From Verrucomicrobiota bacterium (GTDB lineage Bacteria > Verrucomicrobiota > Verrucomicrobiia > Limisphaerales > SIBE01): a DNA stretch of 63,413 nucleotides. Below, in pieces: positions 1-8,324 of this stretch. The notes under the pieces are model-generated. The model saw only the letters and a program-made list of their open reading frames with translations, searched no databases and was not told the DNA's origin. The DNA lies in NCBI GenBank assembly GCA_016871535.1, contig VHCZ01000006.1, positions 1 through 63,413 on the forward strand. Reading direction: 5' to 3'. Position numbers and translations under genes: made by a program. The number at the start of each line of letters is the position of its first letter. Positions within the stretch are counted from its first letter, which is position 1.

Positions 1-2
1 AA

Positions 3-107
3 TGCAACACGGGGGATTTTCAGAGCCGCTTCAATTCAGCTCGCGGCGGTCGCGAACGACTCCACGCGCTCATTCACGCCAAACACCCCAACGTGCTGGA
101 CTTATGA
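3..107 (+). CDS. Partial CDS, C-terminal tail of unknown protein
   Basis: An open frame enters from the window edge and stops at 105-107. It encodes 34 residues ending RERLHALIHAKHPNVLDL, whose composition looks like real protein rather than a shadow. The start lies outside the window. I do not recognise the family, and a repeat begins just downstream. Low confidence because of its length. Confidence 0.3.
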   Translation, partial: CNTGDFQSRFNSARGGRERLHALIHAKHPNVLDL

Positions 108-130
108 AACTGAAAAGACGCGTCCCGCGG

Positions 131-226
131 CGCCCTGCCGATTGGAAATCGGCGATACCGCAGATTGAAAATCTGCGCTACGGTTCTCCGCTCGATCTGT
201 CGCCAATCTCAGGGTTTGCACAATAA
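131..226 (+). repeat. Palindrome-array repeat, family A copy 1 (half copy)
   Basis: Contains two 7-bp-stem hairpins, GCCGATT-n3-AATCGGC and GCAGATT-n3-AATCTGC, separated by a CGATAC linker and followed by a tail shared with the copies at 61213 and 37926. Only the right half of the full four-hairpin unit is present. Confidence 0.85.
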
Positions 227-235
227 CGTAGTTGA

Positions 236-300
236 GGTGGGGCGAGGCTGCGAGCCAATGCCATCGAAGAAAAGCTCCGCAGGAGCGTCGCTCCACCGCC
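236..300 (+). repeat. Dispersed repeat family C copy 1
   Basis: Starts GGTGGGGCGAGGCT and ends GTCGCTCCACC, with an internal GAGCCAATGCC. Related copies lie at 21174, 53252 and 61147. The stretch from here to 449 is non-coding: a half copy of family B (328-368), then a CTCTCCCC/GGGGAGAG-type hairpin at about 369-400. Confidence 0.7.
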
Positions 301-449
301 GTTACCGTCGTTAACTGAGGGGTTACGGAACACGTCGGGCTCGGCTCGCTGGGACAGCTCGCCCTACCTCTCTCCCCACTGGTTCCTCGCGAGGAGAGAG
401 AGGAAAGAACCACGCGCGCGCAGCAGCGCCCCAAAACCGTCAGGCCAAA

Positions 450-2429
450 TCATCGCGCGAAAGCCGGCCCCGCGCGGAAGTTGCCCACCGCCTCGCTGGT
501 CCGCAGAGCGCGGTTGTAGATGCGCAGCGACCCAACCGCAGGGGCGATCTTCGCCGCGGCGGCGCCGGTTGGGGTGCGCAGGTTCGGACTAAACCTGCCC
601 CAGCCAAACTGCCGCTCCTCGCCGCCATCACAGAGCACGCCGTTGACGACGAACGTAATGATCTTCGGTCCGCCGTCCACAGTGATGACCCCATGTTGCA
701 GCTTGGCTGCCTCAAGCATGCCACGGTCACTTTCCCAACCACATTCCTGCCGGCCATCATTCAGGGTGATACGGATCGTGCCGGAAGCCGTGCTGGAGAT
801 GAGGAAGCCCTTGCCTGTCTCGTCACGACTGTCAAGCAACCGGGTCTCCGCCGCCACCGAATCGAGCCTGACCCACAGCTCAACGCTGAATCCCGCCCGC
901 AAATCTTTGCCGCGTTGATCTTCAGATTTGGCATCGCGTTGATGGAAATCCGGGAGCCGCGGCATCGGCACCTGCGTCGGCATTGGCCCTTCCAGGTTCA
1001 GCAACAGTCCATTCGCGGCCACTCGCCGATTGTCCCACTGGTTGAACAGGCCTTCGATCAGCGCTTCCGAGATGACGTGGACTCGCCCGATCGTCTTCTG
1101 AGTTTCTGTGACGTAGAACTTGCCACCGTCCTCAACCAGGTCAGGGTAGCTCATCCGGATGAACGGGTCGTCGTCGTAAAGCAGGATTTCCGGCTGCGAC
1201 CATTCCATTTTCAAGCCTTGAGCGGTTTGAACTTCGCGGCCCGCCATCAGCCAGGCGGGATTGCGATCGTCATAAGGACTGCGCCCGGCCTTGCCGGCTG
1301 CGCCCAGTTCGCCGATGAATCGGCCGCCGTGATTGTGGAACCAGTAGAGGAACTGCCCGTTCCCGCAGTTCCACACGAAGTTGGCGGCGCGCGGATGTTT
1401 CACGCGCCGCCCGCCTGGCGAGTGAGTCTTGTAAGCGGGCGTCGTCCACGTATGACCGCCATCTCGGCTGTAAGCGCTGGCTGGCCAGCCGTCAATCGTG
1501 CGATAGACACAGTAGAGCGACCCATCACTGAGCTTCACGATGCTTTGCTCCTCGGCGACGCGCCCGCCACCCGGCGGGGTGCGCAGGCCGATGTCTCCAT
1601 CGGGCAACGTCTCGAACGTGATCTTGTTCGGGTCGCGTTCGGTGAGGAGGTTCCGGCTCTTGAGAAACGCGCCCTCCGACTGCGCGAAAAACCCGGCGCC
1701 CATGGCGCAAACCTTGTGGATCACCAGGATTGCGGCGTCGCCGAGCAGGAGCGGCCGGCCCACGTTCCAAAAGAAACGCAGCTTGCCGCCATAGACGTTG
1801 TGGCGGTCGCACTCGAATTCACGCACCGGCACCGCATAACGCTGCGCGGACCAGGTGCGTCCGTGGTCATCGCTGTATTTGAAGACATAGTGACCGAGCG
1901 AATCGACGCGTTTAAAGACGCCCTGGTCTTCGCGCTTCACCTCGCGCACACCGTCCGTGTTGTGATTATAGAAGGCGTAGATGCGGCCGAACGGAACCTT
2001 GAGCAGGACCGCGTAACTGGCCTCCGGACCGTTTGCCGGTTCGATCGGCACGATGCTCTCCCAGGTGCGGCCCCGGTCCGTGCTGCGCATCGAGACGACG
2101 TGCTGCCCGGCCGCGCCCTCCACGCCTTTGCCGGTGGTCATCACGCACAACCAGGCCCCGTCGTCGGTTTTCACGATGTAAGGTTGGTCCGCGTAACCTT
2201 CGCTGGGAATGACCCAGCCGTTGTGGATGTGTCGCGGGTCGGGAATAGTGGGTGCGGCGTGCGTTGCAGCCGAACGACAACAGGCGATCCCGATGAGCAG
2301 GAGAAACGTCAGGGACGCAGTCTTGACACTTGGCGCGGCGAAGCCGAAGGCGCCAGCCGGCCAGGGAACGGCAAGAATGGTCCGCGTTGGATTCATCAGA
2401 GGCGATGACCCTGACAAACTTTGAGCCAC
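450..2429 (-). CDS. Secreted sialidase/BNR-repeat protein with C-terminal LamG-like domain
   Basis: Predicted exported exo-sialidase-type six-blade propeller. A hydrophobic segment near residues 38-50 followed by AATHAA suggests a signal peptide; the ATG at residue 12 (nt 2396) is an equally good start. Three Asp-box motifs are visible: STDRGRTW (116-123), SDDHGRTW (186-193) and SRDGGHTW (about 320). The last ~150 residues (LWVRLDSVAAETRLLDS onward) look like a concanavalin/LamG beta-sandwich, possibly glycan binding. Family knowledge suggests glycan trimming outside the cell; actual sialidase activity is unproven because the propeller is widely reused. It is a stand-alone gene. Confidence 0.8.
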   Translation of the reverse strand: MAQSLSGSSPLMNPTRTILAVPWPAGAFGFAAPSVKTASLTFLLLIGIACCRSAATHAAPTIPDPRHIHNGWVIPSEGYADQPYIVKTDDGAWLCVMTTGKGVEGAAGQHVVSMRSTDRGRTWESIVPIEPANGPEASYAVLLKVPFGRIYAFYNHNTDGVREVKREDQGVFKRVDSLGHYVFKYSDDHGRTWSAQRYAVPVREFECDRHNVYGGKLRFFWNVGRPLLLGDAAILVIHKVCAMGAGFFAQSEGAFLKSRNLLTERDPNKITFETLPDGDIGLRTPPGGGRVAEEQSIVKLSDGSLYCVYRTIDGWPASAYSRDGGHTWTTPAYKTHSPGGRRVKHPRAANFVWNCGNGQFLYWFHNHGGRFIGELGAAGKAGRSPYDDRNPAWLMAGREVQTAQGLKMEWSQPEILLYDDDPFIRMSYPDLVEDGGKFYVTETQKTIGRVHVISEALIEGLFNQWDNRRVAANGLLLNLEGPMPTQVPMPRLPDFHQRDAKSEDQRGKDLRAGFSVELWVRLDSVAAETRLLDSRDETGKGFLISSTASGTIRITLNDGRQECGWESDRGMLEAAKLQHGVITVDGGPKIITFVVNGVLCDGGEERQFGWGRFSPNLRTPTGAAAAKIAPAVGSLRIYNRALRTSEAVGNFRAGPAFAR

Positions 2430-2524
2430 GGTTCAAGAAATCGAGTCACGGCGGCGGAAGCGGCGGAAGGTGGCGGAGGCAAATTCTGTTCGCACGGCAA
2501 TACGCGAGTTGGTAGGCTTCCCAC

Positions 2525-2755
2525 ATGAGTTACCTGACGCTGGAAGTTCAGATTGACCACGGCAGAGTTTTGCCCAAGGAACCGGGGAAGCTTCCTGAAA
2601 CTGGCAGTGGTTTATTGACAATCCTTGAGTCGGCTCCTACGGAAACGTCGTCGATGACGCCTTTGGAGGCGTTCAGAGAGCTTCAGCGCCAACTGCAACT
2701 CACGCCAGAAAAGGCACAAGTTTGGAAGGCGACCATTCGTGAAGCTCGCCGCTGA
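2525..2755 (+). CDS. Small putative antitoxin upstream of PIN toxin
   Basis: A 76-residue protein. MSYLTLEVQIDHGRV resembles the N-terminal strand of short antitoxins that bind PIN toxins, and residues 44-76 are a charged helix (FRELQRQLQLTPEKAQVW). It lies immediately upstream of the PIN-domain gene (10 bp gap to the preferred toxin start), the normal order of a VapBC-type module. The assignment rests mainly on this linkage, not on a strong motif. Confidence 0.55.
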   Translation: MSYLTLEVQIDHGRVLPKEPGKLPETGSGLLTILESAPTETSSMTPLEAFRELQRQLQLTPEKAQVWKATIREARR

Positions 2756-2765
2756 GACGCGGTTC

Positions 2766-3137
2766 ATGGTCCATCTGGATTCGAATTATCTCGTGGATGC
2801 CCTGGTGCCCGGTTCGTCGGCGGAGGCCATGATCTTGAGCTGGCTTGCGGCAAGAGAAACTCTGGCAATGAGCGCCGTTGCTTGGGGAGAATTCCTTTTC
2901 GGGCCTCTCTCTTCATCCGCCGAGTCAGCCGCGCGACAGACCGTGACGACAATTGAATCCCTTCAGCAGGGAGATGGAGAACAGGCCGCAAAGCTATTCA
3001 ACCAGACCGGACGTCGTTCCAGAATTTTTCAGGATTGTATGATCGCCGCCGCTGCAATTCGTTGCCGAGCGAGGCTGGCCACTTTGAATACGGCTGATTT
3101 TGTGCCCTTTGTCCCGTACGGCTTGACCATCGCCTGA
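2766..3137 (+). CDS. PIN-domain ribonuclease, VapC-like toxin
   Basis: A 123-residue PIN fold. Acidic residues sit at expected places: the first Asp in MVHLDSNYLVD, a Glu in SAVAWGEFLFG, an Asp in FQDCMIAAAAI, and an Asp in LNTADFVPF. PIN toxins cleave RNA with Mg2+ held by this cluster. I chose the ATG at 2766, where the conserved first strand begins; a longer frame from 2739 would overlap the antitoxin by 17 bp. All acidic positions are present, so it looks functional. Confidence 0.8.
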   Translation: MVHLDSNYLVDALVPGSSAEAMILSWLAARETLAMSAVAWGEFLFGPLSSSAESAARQTVTTIESLQQGDGEQAAKLFNQTGRRSRIFQDCMIAAAAIRCRARLATLNTADFVPFVPYGLTIA

Positions 3138-3281
3138 GCGTCTTTCTGTGTCGTAAAGCCGAGCATCGAGGCTTTCAGCGCTACGGTGCCCAGGACTCCT
3201 TTACCCCACTACTCCAACACCCTGTACGGTTCCCACTCCTGCGAGCTTGTCATCTCGAACCGCTTTCCCGATTCTCCGCGC

Positions 3282-3983
3282 ATGGACCTGGCCGCGAATC
3301 TGGAAATGGTGAACGCCCGCATCCGCGCAGCATGCAAACGGGCGCGGCGCGATCCGGCGTCGGTCACTTTACTGGCCGTGACGAAGGGCCAGCCGCCGGC
3401 TCGAGTCGAGGAAGCGGCCAACCTGGGCTTGGCGCTGTTTGGCGAGAATCGAGTCCAGGAGGCGAAGGCCAAGATTCCGCAGTGTTCGGGCCGGCTCCGC
3501 TGGCACATGATCGGCCATCTGCAATCGAATAAAAGCCGCGACGCCGTTCAACTCTTCGAGATGATCCACAGCGTCGATAGCGCCGGCCTCGCGCAGGAAA
3601 TCGACAAATCGGGCGACAAGCTCGCAAAGACGATGCCCGTGTTGCTTGAAGTGAACGTGGCGGGCGAAGGCTCGAAATTTGGGTTCAAGCCGGATCAACT
3701 GCTCGCCGATCTCCCGGCCCTGAACAAGCTGCGCCGCGTGGAAATCCACGGTTTGATGACCATGGCGCCCTGGTCGCCCGAACCGGAAAAGGTCCGGCCC
3801 GTTTTCCGGCGCCTGCGAGAATTGAAGGAAGCTTGCGAAAAAGCTCTGGGCGCGCCGCTCGCTCATTTGAGCATGGGCATGAGCGGCGATTTCGAGGTGG
3901 CGATCGAAGAAGGCGCAACCCTCGTGCGGCTCGGCACGATCCTGTTCGGCCCGCGCAATTCGGCCAAGCCCGCTACAGGGTGA
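3282..3983 (+). CDS. yggS: YggS-family pyridoxal-phosphate homeostasis protein
   Basis: A 233-residue single-domain TIM-barrel PLP-binding protein (PLPBP/YggS). LLAVTK places the PLP lysine at residue 35, followed by FGENRVQE (53-60), WHMIGHLQSNK, IHSVDS, LLEVNVAGEGSKFG, LMTM and LSMGMSGDFEVAI, all family hallmarks. The role is PLP and amino-acid homeostasis, with no known catalytic turnover. The start at 3282 (MDLAANLEMVN) matches family length; a longer open frame from 3186 has no homologous sequence. Neighbours do not suggest an operon. Confidence 0.95.
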   Translation: MDLAANLEMVNARIRAACKRARRDPASVTLLAVTKGQPPARVEEAANLGLALFGENRVQEAKAKIPQCSGRLRWHMIGHLQSNKSRDAVQLFEMIHSVDSAGLAQEIDKSGDKLAKTMPVLLEVNVAGEGSKFGFKPDQLLADLPALNKLRRVEIHGLMTMAPWSPEPEKVRPVFRRLRELKEACEKALGAPLAHLSMGMSGDFEVAIEEGATLVRLGTILFGPRNSAKPATG

Positions 3984-4118
3984 CGGCCAATAGCCGATTC
4001 AAGTCCACGTGATGAGATGGCCATGGTCTGGTCAGATGCATTAACCTGGTAATTGGTGTGAACCGCGGATTTCGCGGATGCACGAATTCAACGACCTGGA
4101 GATTGTGAAGGAACCAGA

Positions 4119-4313
4119 ATGAAGAAACTGTTGACTGCAACAGGCTGGCGGGCGGGGTTCATCTACGGGCTGCTCGCCGTCGTTCTCGTTTATGCCGACG
4201 TGCCTCTCGCCCTTCAGGCGTTCATTGTGATCGGAGTGACCGCCGTGGGAGCCGCCGCCGGTTATTTGATCGCGTTATTGGTTTGCTCCGGCGCGCCTGA
4301 AGAAGATCGTTGA
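4119..4313 (+). CDS. Small two-helix membrane protein
   Basis: A 64-residue protein with two hydrophobic segments (about 12-28 and 33-55) and a charged tail EEDR. An AAGGAA ribosome-binding site precedes the ATG. Its stop touches the next small ORF, suggesting co-transcription. No family recognised. Confidence 0.6.
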   Translation: MKKLLTATGWRAGFIYGLLAVVLVYADVPLALQAFIVIGVTAVGAAAGYLIALLVCSGAPEEDR

Positions 4314-4324
4314 ATCCACCTGCC

Positions 4325-4546
4325 ATGAACAAGAGAAACGTTACCTTGATCGCGATTCTGATTCTGCTGCTCGCGGCTGCGCTCGGCGTTTGGCTTCGTC
4401 GGCCAGTCCCGGCGATCATGCGCCTCAATCTGACCGGAACGCCCGGACTCAAGATTTCCGGCACCCTGGTCGCCGACGGGATTGCGCGAGAGTTCAGCGA
4501 CGTGCTGCCCACGAATGTGACGGTCGAGGCTCGAATGTTTGAATAG
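4325..4546 (+). CDS. Small single-pass membrane or exported protein
   Basis: A 73-residue product from the ATG at 4325 (an in-frame TTG at 4310 would add five residues). MNKRNVTLIAILILLLAAALGVW is a membrane anchor or uncleaved signal. The rest (LNLTGTPGLKISGTLVADGI) resembles the start of a soluble beta-rich domain that stops early. It lies 11 bp downstream of the previous membrane ORF. Function unknown. Confidence 0.55.
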   Translation: MNKRNVTLIAILILLLAAALGVWLRRPVPAIMRLNLTGTPGLKISGTLVADGIAREFSDVLPTNVTVEARMFE

Positions 4547-4547
4547 A

Positions 4548-4908
4548 CGTCATCGCGGTTGATGTGCAAGCGGCCATGCTGGCCAAGGTTCAAAAGCGCG
4601 TCGTGCGAGCCGGCGTGCAAGATCGCGTCGAACTGCATCAATGCGAACCCGATACCATCGCGCTGCCAACCCGCGTCGATTTCGTTCCGGCGTTCTGGAT
4701 TCCATGAAGTTCCGGGTGTTGCGGCGCTCTTCGCAGAGATGCACGAAGCCCTGAATCCCAATGGCAAGCTCCTTTTGGTCGAACCCAAGCTCCACGTTCG
4801 CCCCAGATATTTCGAGCGCGAAGTGAACGCCGCGTTGCAGGCAAACTTCAAACTGATCGAACGCCCCTCCGTCCGTTTGAGTCACGCGGCGCTGTTTGTT
4901 TGTTCTAC
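4548..4908 (+). pseudogene. Class I SAM methyltransferase remnant
   Basis: Two reading frames together read as the middle and end of a SAM-dependent methyltransferase. The first frame gives VIAVDVQAAMLAKVQKR (motif II region) through VDFVPAFWIP and then a stop. The next frame resumes at FHEVPGVAALFAEMHEAL and NGKLLLVEPKLHV. The glycine-rich motif I is missing, so the gene is both truncated at its 5' end and frameshifted. Its last codons run into the convergent Hsp70 gene. Confidence 0.75.
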
Positions 4909-6527
4909 ACCAGCTTCACCACCGGATGATCGCGAAAGGCCACTTGGCCGGTTTTCAAGTCCCGGGCCGTGATGAGCAGGCGTTTGTGGGCGTCGATTCC
5001 AAATTCCACCGCGAATCTGGGTTCGCCTTGCTGGGCGGGCGGCTTGGCGCGCAAGAACGTCGGTGATTGCTCGTTGATCCAGAAATAACTCCGGCGCTCT
5101 TCTTCGTCCGGCGTCACTTCCATCACGCGCGCCGCGCCGCCGGGATCGAAAACCAGTTCCACCACCGGTTCGCTGCCGCGCGCATGGCGTTCGCCGAGTT
5201 CGAAGATCGCGATGCCCAGCTCGGTTTGGCCGCTGTAGGACGCTTTAACGCTCAGGCGCGCAATCGCATCTCGGGTCGGGTAAGGCGTGCCGCGCTTGAC
5301 GATGACGCGGTAATCGTAGTCGCCTTTTTGAGGGTTGGACCAACGAATCGCGTAATCGTGCTGAATGTGATCGTAAAAATCGACGCCAGCCACAAAGGCG
5401 GCCGCCCCGCGCGCCACAGCGTCGAGCGGACGCTCCAGCCGAACCAGTTCCTTCCCGAAAATCCGCTGCACAGTCTTTTGCACCGAGGGGATCAAACTGC
5501 TGCCGCCAACCATGAGCACCGATTTGACCTGGCCTTCGCCGTAGCCGCGATCGCGCGCCGCATTCAGGGCGCGTCGGATCGTCTGATCGATTTGACTGAA
5601 GACTTCATGCCGGTCCAGCAGCTCCTCGAACCGCTGCCGGCTCACTTCGGCGGAAATTTCTGCGCCGCCCGCCCGGTTTGCCGCCTTTACGACTGCCTGC
5701 TCGTGCGTCGAAAGTTTCTCTTTGGCAGCGCGGCAGGCGGCCAGCAACTCCGCGCTCGCACGCCGGACATCGTCATCGGAGTCGAGCCGATTGTTCTGCC
5801 GGAGCACTTCCTGAAAGAGCCACGTGTCGATGGTGCTGCCGCCGAGTTCCCGGCCCGCTTTGCCCAGAACCCGGCAGCGGCGGCCGGATTCGGACTTGTC
5901 CTCCTCCTCGACCAGCGCGACCGCCACGTCGAGCGTGCCGCCGCCAAAGTCGAAGATCAAATACAGGTGGCCCGGCTGAATGTGAGTTCCGTACCCCAGC
6001 GCAGCTGCGGAAGGCTCGTCAATCAGCCGAAAGCGGGGAAGTCCCGCCGATTCCACCGTGCGCGTTAGCCAATCCACGTAATGTTCGTAAGCTTCGACCG
6101 GAACGGTCAGCGCGACCTCTTCGTCGCGGACGTTCAATTCTTCGGCGGCGAACATGATGACCGCCGATAAAAAATCCTTTCCCGCGTCGAAGTGCGAAAC
6201 CGGTTTCCCTCCGAGTCGCCGGGCCACGGGGCTGCGGTTGGCAATGTAACGTTTGATCAAACTGAACGTGCGCTCGGAAGCGGCGAGATTCTTCTGGCAG
6301 ACCTGTTCGCCAATCCAGCGCCGGCCATCTTCCGCATAGTGAATTAGAGTCGGGATGATCGAAATGGATTCAGCGCCGGGACTCGTCGAGGAATTCTCGG
6401 CGGCGCCGATCACACAAACCCGGCCAAAGTCCGGCACGTGCACCGGGACGCCTTCGCGCCGCGCCTCGTCCCAGACGGCGACGACGGTATTGGACGTCCC
6501 GAAATCAATGCCCAAGCGGCCAGCCAT
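4905..6527 (-). CDS. Hsp70-family chaperone-like ATPase
   Basis: A 540-residue actin-fold ATPase related to DnaK. Phosphate-1 loop IDFGTSNTVVAVWD lies at residues 7-20, phosphate-2 loop FDFGGGTLDVAV in the middle, then DEPSAAALGYG and the adenosine motif VLMVGGSSLIPSV. The last ~150 residues form a short substrate-binding-like part without the long helical lid of DnaK. I used the ATG at 6527 because the ATPase core starts immediately after it. No dnaJ or grpE adjoins it, so this is probably an accessory Hsp70 rather than the main DnaK. Confidence 0.85.
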   Translation of the reverse strand: MAGRLGIDFGTSNTVVAVWDEARREGVPVHVPDFGRVCVIGAAENSSTSPGAESISIIPTLIHYAEDGRRWIGEQVCQKNLAASERTFSLIKRYIANRSPVARRLGGKPVSHFDAGKDFLSAVIMFAAEELNVRDEEVALTVPVEAYEHYVDWLTRTVESAGLPRFRLIDEPSAAALGYGTHIQPGHLYLIFDFGGGTLDVAVALVEEEDKSESGRRCRVLGKAGRELGGSTIDTWLFQEVLRQNNRLDSDDDVRRASAELLAACRAAKEKLSTHEQAVVKAANRAGGAEISAEVSRQRFEELLDRHEVFSQIDQTIRRALNAARDRGYGEGQVKSVLMVGGSSLIPSVQKTVQRIFGKELVRLERPLDAVARGAAAFVAGVDFYDHIQHDYAIRWSNPQKGDYDYRVIVKRGTPYPTRDAIARLSVKASYSGQTELGIAIFELGERHARGSEPVVELVFDPGGAARVMEVTPDEEERRSYFWINEQSPTFLRAKPPAQQGEPRFAVEFGIDAHKRLLITARDLKTGQVAFRDHPVVKLV

Positions 6528-6619
6528 GGTTGGCAAAATAATGCATATGAAATCCGACTCCGAATATCGAATTCCGAAACAAATTCCAATGACCAAAACC
6601 GGTGTGCGTCAGATACTTC

Positions 6620-6723
6620 CCCTGAACCCGGTAGGGCGAGCCTGTCCCCAGCGAGCCGAGTCGGACGTGTTCCACGCACGTCGAGCGGCTCGCCGGGACG
6701 GACTCGCCCTACCAGGTTCAGGG
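6620..6723 (+). repeat. Dispersed palindromic repeat, family B copy
   Basis: Core begins GGTAGGGCGAGCCTGTCC and ends GGGACGGACTCGCCCTACC, so the two ends are inverted repeats of each other. CCTGAACC and GGTTCAGG extend the palindrome on both sides. This is the best-preserved copy in the window. Confidence 0.9.
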
Positions 6724-6725
6724 GC

Positions 6726-6958
6726 CGTATGCATGCATGCCAATTCTCCAGGCACCCTTTCGCCACGGCCACGCCATCGCCGAAGTTCACTTTCAGGATT
6801 CTGGGATTTCGGAGATTCAGCCGTTGGGGGCCGTCCGGTTCGTTGGGTTCGGCGTCGGTGACCAGACAAACCTGCTCGTCGTCGCGGTCGATGGTTTGCC
6901 GGAGCAATCGGGCGGCTGGGCCCATGCGTGGCGGACTCGACGAGGGCCATGGGGTCGC
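6726..6958 (-). other. Gap with possible gene fragment
   Basis: Read on the minus strand, part of this stretch (PAARLLRQTIDRDDEQVCL, then VTDAEPNEPDGPQRLNLRN) has protein-like composition and is open for about 70 codons, but it begins and ends within repeat or remnant DNA. I do not recognise it. It is probably a decayed fragment. Confidence 0.3.
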
Positions 6959-7380
6959 CTATGGAGCAAAGGCCTCGGAACGCGGCTGGGCATTCCACAC
7001 CTTCAACTCTCCGCGCTTTGTTCTGTCATACTCGCCGCCAGCCGAGGCCAGCCGTTTTCCGTCTGGACTAAACGCGACGGCTTTGACTCCGCCGACGTGT
7101 CCTTTCAGCGTGAGCATTTCCTGACCGGTCATGGCGTCCCAAAGCTTCACCGTCCGATCATCGCTCGCCGACGCCAGTCGCTTCCCGTCCGGGCTAAACA
7201 TCAATCCACGGACCTCGTAGGCGTGCCCTTCCAACGTCAGGATTTCCTCGCCTGTCATGGCATCCCAAATCTTCAGGGTCTTATCAAAAGAAGCCGAGGC
7301 CAGCCGTTTTCCATCCGGACTAAAGGCGACGCGATTGATCCCGTGAGTGTGCCCTTTCAGCGTGTCTGACGACGCCTCCC
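6959..7380 (-). pseudogene. WD40-repeat protein remnant
   Basis: Minus-strand frame encoding at least two and a half WD40 blades: [21 protein letters not shown], preceded and followed by similar blades with GH and WD dipeptides. Translation from the first in-frame ATG (7258) gives 99 residues, but blade sequence continues upstream to about 7365 with no start, so the 5' end is lost. Such WD40 tracts usually belong to large secreted or kinase-linked proteins in this phylum. Confidence 0.75.
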
Positions 7381-7533
7381 TGAATCGGGGTCACATCTCA
7401 CAATTCAACAATTCAAGAACCTGTTTCATTCGGGCGTTCTCCGCGCAAGGGGCCTGTGGACCGTGGCAGGCCACCCTCATTTGGACACCATTTGGACCTT
7501 CCCAAAGGGAGGTTGAACAGTATCTTTGTTCAT

Positions 7534-7770
7534 ATGAACGAGCGGATTTCGATTCATCCGAAGATTTGCCACGGGCAAGCGTGCGTTGCCGGCACCCGCA
7601 TCCCCGTGCACCAGATCGTTCGTATGTTTGCACACGGCGATACAATCGAAGGGCTTCTCCGAGCATATCCTTCTCTCACACGGGACGACGTTTTGGCTTG
7701 TTTGGATTATGCCGCCTCGCTTGCTGAGGAGCAGGTGACACCGCTGGATGACTTGGTGCTGACCAAGTGA
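7534..7770 (+). CDS. DUF433-family antitoxin
   Basis: A 78-residue protein, MNERISIHPKICHGQACVAG then TRIPVHQIV and AYPSLTRDDVLACLDYAA. This is the DUF433 winged-helix-like fold, usually the antitoxin of a pair with a DUF5615 PIN-like protein. The ATG at 7534 is preceded by an AGGGAGG-like purine run. Its stop overlaps the next GTG start by four bases (GTGA), showing translational coupling. Confidence 0.85.
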   Translation: MNERISIHPKICHGQACVAGTRIPVHQIVRMFAHGDTIEGLLRAYPSLTRDDVLACLDYAASLAEEQVTPLDDLVLTK

Positions 7771-8117
7771 AAATCTTCGTGGACGAGAACATCCCGGCCG
7801 TCACCGCCGATGCACTTCGCGCTGCGGGCCATGACGTATGAGACATTCGCGGCACTTCGCGACAGGGAATCTTCGATGACGAGCTTTGGTGGCTTGCTCA
7901 AGCCGAGGGACGCATGCTCATCACGACGGACAAGGGATTTGCAGAGCACCGCGATGAGCGGCATCACGCGATCTTGATAGCGCGATTGCGCCAACCAAAC
8001 GAGGAGCGGATTCACGCCAGAGTCATGACAGCATTCCAGCAGTTTTCTGCTGAGGACTGGCCGAGATTCCTCGTCGTGATGCGCGATGTGGTGCAGAGCA
8101 CCTACCGAGCACCGTGA
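7767..8117 (+). pseudogene. DUF5615 PIN-like toxin with in-frame TGA
   Basis: From the GTG at 7767, coupled to the DUF433 gene, the frame reads VKIFVDENIPAVTADALRAA, then GHDV, then TGA at 7839-7841, and continues in the same frame as DIRGTSRQGIFDDELWWLAQ and MLITTDKGFAEHR to 8117. Family members read GHDV(R/L)D here, so the TGA most simply comes from CGA. The acidic residues of the fold are present on both sides. Expected product without the stop is about 116 residues. Confidence 0.8.
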
Positions 8118-8225
8118 CGATGCCGCCGAACAGCCATATCTTTTACCGCAGCCATCTCCCGCGCCGTTTGCTCCCACGAGAGCTTCTTCCTTCTTCCGGC
8201 CAGCCTTGGGCTTGACCCGAGCCAA

Positions 8226-8310
8226 CGCACCTCCTCTCCCAGCCCACTCCTCCCTTTGGGAAGAGAGGGAGAAGACTTCGTTGACCGACAGTTTTAATCA
8301 CCCAGTTGCC
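8226..8310. repeat. CTCTCCC-type hairpin repeat (family G)
   Basis: Pyrimidine-rich then purine-rich palindrome (CTCCTCTCCCAGCC then GGGAAGAGAGGGAG) followed by ACTTCGTTGACCGACAG. The reverse complement recurs at 33098-33170. It fills the gap before the giant minus-strand gene. Confidence 0.75.
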
Positions 8311-8324
8311 TGGGCGGAAGGCAA

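Noticed and set aside
693-2408. 571-codon plus-strand ORF
   Set aside because: It lies entirely antisense to the sialidase-like gene, has no domain signature, and its Arg/His/Val-rich composition is typical of a GC-rich shadow frame.
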